From positions 44,641,455-44,705,454 of the forward strand of contig CM053799.1 in the NCBI GenBank assembly GCA_028671895.1: a stretch of 64,000 nt of DNA. Direction: 5' to 3'. The notes under the pieces were generated by a model. That model did not search any database and was not told the DNA's origin. It saw only the letters and a list, made by a program, of their open reading frames with translations. How positions within the stretch are numbered: position 1 is the stretch's first letter; each line of letters opens with the position of its first letter. The position numbers were made by a program, and so were the translations under genes. Below are positions 59,052-64,000 of this stretch, one piece after another. The stretch is from Oenanthe sinensis. Taxonomy: Eukaryota > Streptophyta > Magnoliopsida > Apiales > Apiaceae.

Positions 59052-60076
59052 TTGCTGATTGCTGATGATGAGGTGGCGGAGTATTAGAATGTTTAGTCAT
59101 AATTTCCAAATGATCCTAACAGTAGTTGGGCATGTCAGTCTCTGTTTTCTTAGACGTCAAAATATAAAAAATATGTAGAAAGGACATAGGTGGATGGATT
59201 GGTTCCTAATGTGTGGTGGATGGTTGTGGGCTTGCGGTTGCTACCTAAATCTATCTTTTAAATCTGTGATTTGTCTTTTAACCGACTTTAATTTTCATTT
59301 TGTTACTAAATTATCGGCATCATGCTTGTGGAATTATTTTTGTGCCACATTAGTTATCCTTGGAGTAATGTTGGCGATTAGGCAAAGAAACATAGAGGAG
59401 AGTTATCAATCTCGAACTTCCCTAACAATAATATAATTGTCTATGACTATTGTGGCGATGCTCTTTCACTTGCAAAATTACAATGTTATTGTCGTTCCTC
59501 TCCCTCCGTCCATTGGTATCAAATTATTTAGGCCGCAGAATCCCCGTCTTTGGCAGCGTCTATAAATCTATAATATTAGGTAGTAAAGGAGGATAATGTA
59601 GCAGCTAGTTAACGGTGATGCAGAGTATCTTAATGCTTATCGATTGAAATTTATGAGTTATGACATCTTGTTACTACAAAATACAAAACAAAACGGCAAG
59701 GTATTTTTTTAAGCACATACAAATTATTATAGTGATAATAAAATATAGATAGTATAAATAGAAAAAAAATCAAATTATATAATATATAATAACATATTTC
59801 GATATTGCGTGAACCCGTAGGTTTACCCAGTGCGCACCCAAAAAGGTGGCGGCTGCGGGTTCCCACAATAAAAAAAACTTATTTCGAAACAATGGAGACC
59901 AAACTCCGGTTAAAAATAAAATCCTAATTCGACTAGTAATCTCATAAAATGTATCCAACAACACGCTTTTCATAGATTCGATAGGAAAACAAAATCTTTG
60001 TTTTAAGTACAACACGTACACAACTCAAGTCCTACATATATTTGTTGAGCTATTACCATAATAGATCAGAGCAGCC
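59052..60076. other. Intergenic DNA, Elf1 3' side to the PAH gene
   Basis: It includes the Elf1 3' UTR. A GC-rich segment at 59808-59868 (GTGAACCCGTAGGTTTACCC...GGTGGCGGCTGCGGGTTCCC) stands out from the AT-rich background, has short inverted GAACCC/GGGTTC words, and may be part of a dispersed repeat. No gene recognised. Confidence 0.5.
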
Positions 60077-60604
60077 ATGAAATTCATTCAACAAAAAGCC
60101 ATAGAGTTCATCTATGTTCTGAAACAAAGATTCATTAACCAACCCTCTAAATTCAATGAGTTTGCCCAAGTTACAAGTAGTCTGAAACTCGAAAAAGATC
60201 ATACTCATTTGATTTCCAAACTCAAAAGCTTCTTTGCAAATGATCATCCGGACTTGCTTTTCGGCCTCAACCAGTTTTTACCAAGAAAGTATGGCGATAA
60301 CGACAACGATGACAATGATGATGACATGGTTGAGGAAGATCATATTCCTCCGAAAAAGAAGCAGTGTAAGGGTTTGCATGCATGGTTACTACGTGAATCC
60401 CCTAGTGAATTATTTAACAAAGTTCGTGACAGATGTATTGAGAAGAATGATGATGAGTTTTGTGTTTTGATCAAGTTTGCTGAAATAGTTTTGTCGTATC
60501 ATGAGAAGAAGATTAGTTCTTATCAAGTGGATGTTATTATCAAAGATTTGCTTAAAAATGATTTGGATTTGTACGTAGAATTTACTCGTGTGTTGGCACA
60601 ATAG
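60077..60604 (+). CDS. Small SIN3-type PAH-domain protein
   Basis: The 175-codon intronless ORF has a paired amphipathic helix (PAH) domain at about residues 7-72: AIEFIYVLKQRFINQPSKFN, then DHPDLLFGLNQFLPRKY. This is the ordering of SIN3 PAH1/2, where the domain binds short helices of transcription factors. An acidic run (DNDNDDNDDDMVEED, about 75-89) and a basic PPKKKQC follow, the latter a possible nuclear signal. A second helical part (about 107-172, LFNKVRDRCIE...DLYVEFTRVL) resembles a diverged PAH. It is much shorter than SIN3, which has over 1000 residues and a histone-deacetylase interaction region that is absent here. The ORF ends at TAG 60602-60604, but the frame stays open beyond it. 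It could be a real small adaptor or a SIN3-derived pseudogene. Confidence 0.7.
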   Translation: MKFIQQKAIEFIYVLKQRFINQPSKFNEFAQVTSSLKLEKDHTHLISKLKSFFANDHPDLLFGLNQFLPRKYGDNDNDDNDDDMVEEDHIPPKKKQCKGLHAWLLRESPSELFNKVRDRCIEKNDDEFCVLIKFAEIVLSYHEKKISSYQVDVIIKDLLKNDLDLYVEFTRVLAQ

Positions 60605-60823
60605 TTGGATAAGTGTGGTGAGAAATATGGATTGTTGAACAAGGGTGGAAAGGAAAGTGGTGATGCTTATTGCAGTTTGTTTGAGGAGACAATGGATGTA
60701 AAGGAATTTTATCTGTTTGAGATTGACATGGCTTTTACACGACTAGAATCGACGATAAAGAAATTAGAGAATGATCCAGAAAGCTTAGAAGGGTGTTTCA
60801 GATATATGTTGAACACAAACTGA
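60605..60823 (+). pseudogene. In-frame continuation of the PAH ORF after a TAG
   Basis: After TAG the same frame runs 72 codons (LDKCGEKYGLLNKGGKES... to LEGCFRYMLNTN, stop 60821-60823). It has no ATG near its start, and its helical, charged composition matches the preceding part. Most likely a single base change truncated a protein of about 248 residues. A short intron that removes the TAG is possible, but I see no good GT..AG pair. Confidence 0.5.
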
Positions 60824-62420
60824 GATGGCACACTGTAGAGGTTTATAGCTGATCTAAGAACTGTGGCTGCAGTCTCCACATTCAAAAAATTTTAGAACAT
60901 GGCATTCTTAATCTTAGTAAGTAGGAGATTCCGTTTTATTTTAGGAATTTTTAGATGTTCTGAGTCCTCTGTGATGATTTCTATAATGCATCTGTTTGCA
61001 GATCAAAACATAGCAGTTCGGTACTTTTTAAATCACCATCTTACAAATTAGAGACCTAAATCTCATTTGAATTTCTGGAATGCAAAGGTGTTATGAAGGC
61101 CATGCTAATTACTAGAGAACGACACGAAGCAGTGGAATACATGCCTAAAGTTACATATAGAGGTTTCAGGATACGTGCTTCACGTTAACATACTAATGTT
61201 GTATATAACTAGATATCCAAAAAAAAAGGTTAAAAAATAAGTCATTTTAGTATTCATTAACACTCTGCTGAAATTTTGTTTTACATTGAAAAAACTAAAA
61301 ACAATTATCTAACCCCCAAGGGATAATGACTGGCAGCATTGAGTTTTTCTTAGGTGCTGCAAAACAATGAAACATGAGCTAATTGAGGTATACTTTTATA
61401 TAATCCATTATCAATCAAAGACTGGATAGTCTTGTCCCCATCTCTTGGAGTGGAAGAACCTGTGTAGACATCGGATTCTCTCTCCCTCACCCAATAAAAT
61501 CTTTGCCTACCAACAAACAAGCCGAATATCTGATTGTGACTTGAGTGCAGTTTTAATGTCTTTAGAGTTTGTACGAGCAACAACTTGCTTGCTTGTTACT
61601 CTGTGAGTTAAAAAGGCTGAAACAAAACACTTCAAAATGAAAACTCTTGTGAGAAAGGATCCATAAAAGTTAGAGTAGGCTGTTTGAAAAATACGTGTGT
61701 TTGGTTTCTTGGACCTCTCCTTCTGGTAAGTGTACGGATGAATATTGTTGTCGTCAAGGAAATCATCTACAAAAAAACTGAACTCCTAGGTGCAGAATGA
61801 GGCTGCAAAATTTCTAGAACAGATGGTTGACAGTTACCTGGATCATCGCATACGTTTAAATTTTCTGCTTATCATAGCCCCCATGGATCTATGATGTGTT
61901 GACCCATGCATAAACAGATAAACATGTATCCTATTTAATTCCAACCGGAAAATTGAAGCCAAGACTATACAATTCCTGCCTTCCCCTTCATACACATTCC
62001 TTAAAAAAGTGTGAAATATGAAGACCATAATAATAAAAAAAGAGAGAAATACAAAAAACATTTCTAACAAGTACTCCCAGTGCAACATTTATATTCCAAA
62101 ACTTGAAAGAAGATTCCCCAATTTCAGGAAATCCTACTGATCAGTCCCAACTAATCCCATCTCTCAGAAGTATATATATGCCTATCATTTTAAAACAAAC
62201 AAATAAAGAACTAAATGGCAACAGAGAGATAATGAGTGATTATAATATCGTCTTAGTGGCATGTCAACCTTCTTACGCGGGTATCAATCTATTTTGACTC
62301 TTAAATTTCTGTTGTAAGGAAAAGATGGTAGCGCAGCAATATGTCGCTGACTATGGACATAGTCATAACCACTAAACAGGGAGTTGGAGTACTGTATGAT
62401 CACAGTTATCAATTACATAA
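60824..62420. other. Intergenic DNA right of the PAH gene
   Basis: Short open frames only (for example minus 61350-61583 and 61843-62088) without a recognisable family. Confidence 0.45.
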
Positions 62421-62422
62421 TA

Positions 62423-62674
62423 CTCCCTCCGTCCCACCCAATTGTTATCACTTTTTTTTCACTTTCTGGCACGCATTTTAAGGTGGATTTTTAGGATAGT
62501 TCCATAACTTATTTTTAAAAATTTATTTTTTTGTATAAAAATAGGATTGTTCTATTTTTATACAAAAAAGGAAAATTTCAAAAATAAATTATGGAACTAT
62601 CCTTAAAATTCACCTTAAAATGCGTGCCAGACACCCCATTTTGAAATGATAACAACTCAACGGGACGGAGGGAG
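62423..62674. mobile_element. Stowaway MITE (Tc1/mariner type)
   Basis: The ends CTCCCTCCGTCCCA and CGGGACGGAGGGAG are the standard Stowaway inverted repeats, flanked by TA on both sides (62421-62422 and 62675-62676). The 252-bp element folds over most of its length; inner arms include TAAGGTGGATTTTTAGGATAG and CTATCCTTAAAATTCACCTTA. Confidence 0.95.
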
Positions 62675-62676
62675 TA

Positions 62677-64000
62677 TTATTCGAAGAAACAATGAGGTGC
62701 CTAACATTTACAAAGTTTACTAAATTTCCCTAAAGTTCTTCTCTGTTAAATGTCATACCTGAGGTTCCTAATATATCAGAAACTTACATTTCAGCCCCCT
62801 AAAACACCGGGAACTTATAACCCATCCCTATATATTCTACAGTTTTCAGTACATTTCGGTCCTGCCACTTACTGTAAGGAAAAATTTAAAGTTTAAACTT
62901 TTTCCATAGCTCCTCGCTCTGAGTTATGGCAACTTGAAATGTTTGCATCTCCAGTATCAAATTTGTGCAGACTACGGATCAAGCTTAAGGGTCCTAATCC
63001 TACCCAGATGTTTCCTAGTACTGACAATCAGTACATATGTCGTCTGAAGAACAACTTCCTTGTTAAATGGATGCATATGTGGAAGCATTGAATGGTTATA
63101 CTCTACAGTATTTTGTGGATGATCAAAGGTTCAAATGTAGTGAACCTGGTAAATTTTGTACAACATCGAGTGTCTTATTTCATACCTAGTAAAGCATTCA
63201 TGCAACCTCCAAAATATATTGGAAACTGTAGCTGGTTACTACATATATCATTGCAAGTGATAGCACCATAAGAGACGGTAAGAATGGACAGAATCTATGG
63301 AGTACACCTCTAACTGATTTAATACTGTTAAGTTTCTTGAACCTCTAGTTATTAGCTTTGATATAGACTTCAAGTTTTGTGATTGTGTTAGAGTAATAAG
63401 TTAGTGGTAGCAAATATTATCATGAAACCAGTTGCAATGTGAAACTTACATTATGAGTATACTTACATTAGATTAAATGGAATTTTCACTCAAACTGGAG
63501 TTGATAAACTGCAGAGGTCTATTTATGTTTGTTAAAAGTTCGAGAACAAAAAATAGAGAAAAATTTGAAAACATTTTTATATGATGCAACATTGTGTACG
63601 TTTATTGTGGACCTGAACCCAAACATAAGATTCAATATTTGTTAAGACTGTGATAAAGAAAAATACTCCAAAATTTCCAAAACATAGTCGAATCTTAATA
63701 TAAGATAAAATCCAAAATTAAAAAAAAAACACCTACATTGGGCTTAATCCTAAGACTACGAAACCCACAGTAGGCTTCTTTTGATCCATCAAGCTCCTCG
63801 AATTGAACAAGCCGTCAAAAATATAAATAATGAAAACAATTTTAGTTCTACGTAGTTAGTTGATTCCTCAAGAGTTTTTGGATGATTTTGTGTAAAATTG
63901 TTGTCTACCATGTGCTTAGAAGCAATGAAAATTTGTGGGGGCTAAAATAGAATAAACATGAATAGTTAATTTATCTCAATGATATTTTTGTCTTGGTGGA
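62677..64000. other. Right-end intergenic DNA
   Basis: No gene, RNA gene or transposon end recognised in the last 1.3 kb. Confidence 0.5.

Noticed and set aside
59651..60021. Minus-strand ORFs before the PAH gene
   Set aside because: Overlapping short frames through AT-rich DNA and the GC-rich segment, with no coherent product.
61350..61583. Minus-strand 77-codon ORF near the right end
   Set aside because: No family recognised, no splice partners, not supported as a gene.

Overview
The window is nuclear DNA from a flowering plant, almost certainly a core eudicot. Genes are split by many GT..AG introns, intergenic DNA is AT-rich, and nested LTR retrotransposons, hAT elements, a Stowaway MITE, a Helitron-like element and LINE pieces are all present. 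I cannot name the species. An asterid such as an Apiaceae is only a guess.

Region 1 (1-22869) is a repeat block. A Ty1/copia element lies at 1-6870; its 5' LTR is cut by the window edge, and its gag-pol is broken and lacks one integrase catalytic Asp. It is followed by a remnant of a second copia-type element (gag piece, purine tract, LTR-like segment; 6871 to about 8130). That remnant abuts the pol of a third, SIRE-like copia element (8142-16196), which has an unusually long extra ORF of about 5 kb behind a TATA-type promoter-like segment, a polypurine tract and a 3' LTR full of TGACAG motifs. A minus-strand LINE relic (about 16200-17345) and a MITE follow. Next is a minus-strand Ty3-type element with two 1.37-kb LTRs enclosing only gag and no pol (18485-22869), which fits the TR-GAG type.

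Region 2 (22870-42389) is one plus-strand gene that I could reconstruct as 22 exons with consistent phases, 1448 codons plus stop. It encodes a large secreted or membrane glycine-rich protein of the Arabidopsis At4g32920/At5g11700/At5g47020 family. It has a signal peptide, Gly-rich repeats, an ephrin-receptor-like Cys module and C-terminal membrane helices. Its introns hold two hAT elements with exact 8-bp target duplications, a Helitron-like element and two tandem duplications.

Region 3 (42390-51385) lies between convergent genes. It holds an internally deleted LINE with a 15-bp target duplication and a solo LTR with a 5-bp duplication, the latter from the same family as the LTR at 15073-16196.

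Region 4 (51386-64000) holds three small genes. A five-exon minus-strand gatC encodes the organellar Glu-tRNA(Gln) amidotransferase subunit C. A four-exon plus-strand gene encodes the Elf1-type transcription elongation factor and runs divergently from gatC. A single-exon ORF encodes a SIN3-type PAH-domain protein interrupted by an in-frame TAG. A Stowaway MITE lies at 62423-62674. From memory, GatC and the glycine-rich gene are neighbours in Arabidopsis (At4g32915 and At4g32920), so this pair looks like conserved microsynteny now stretched by insertions. The rest of the right end shows no recognisable gene.
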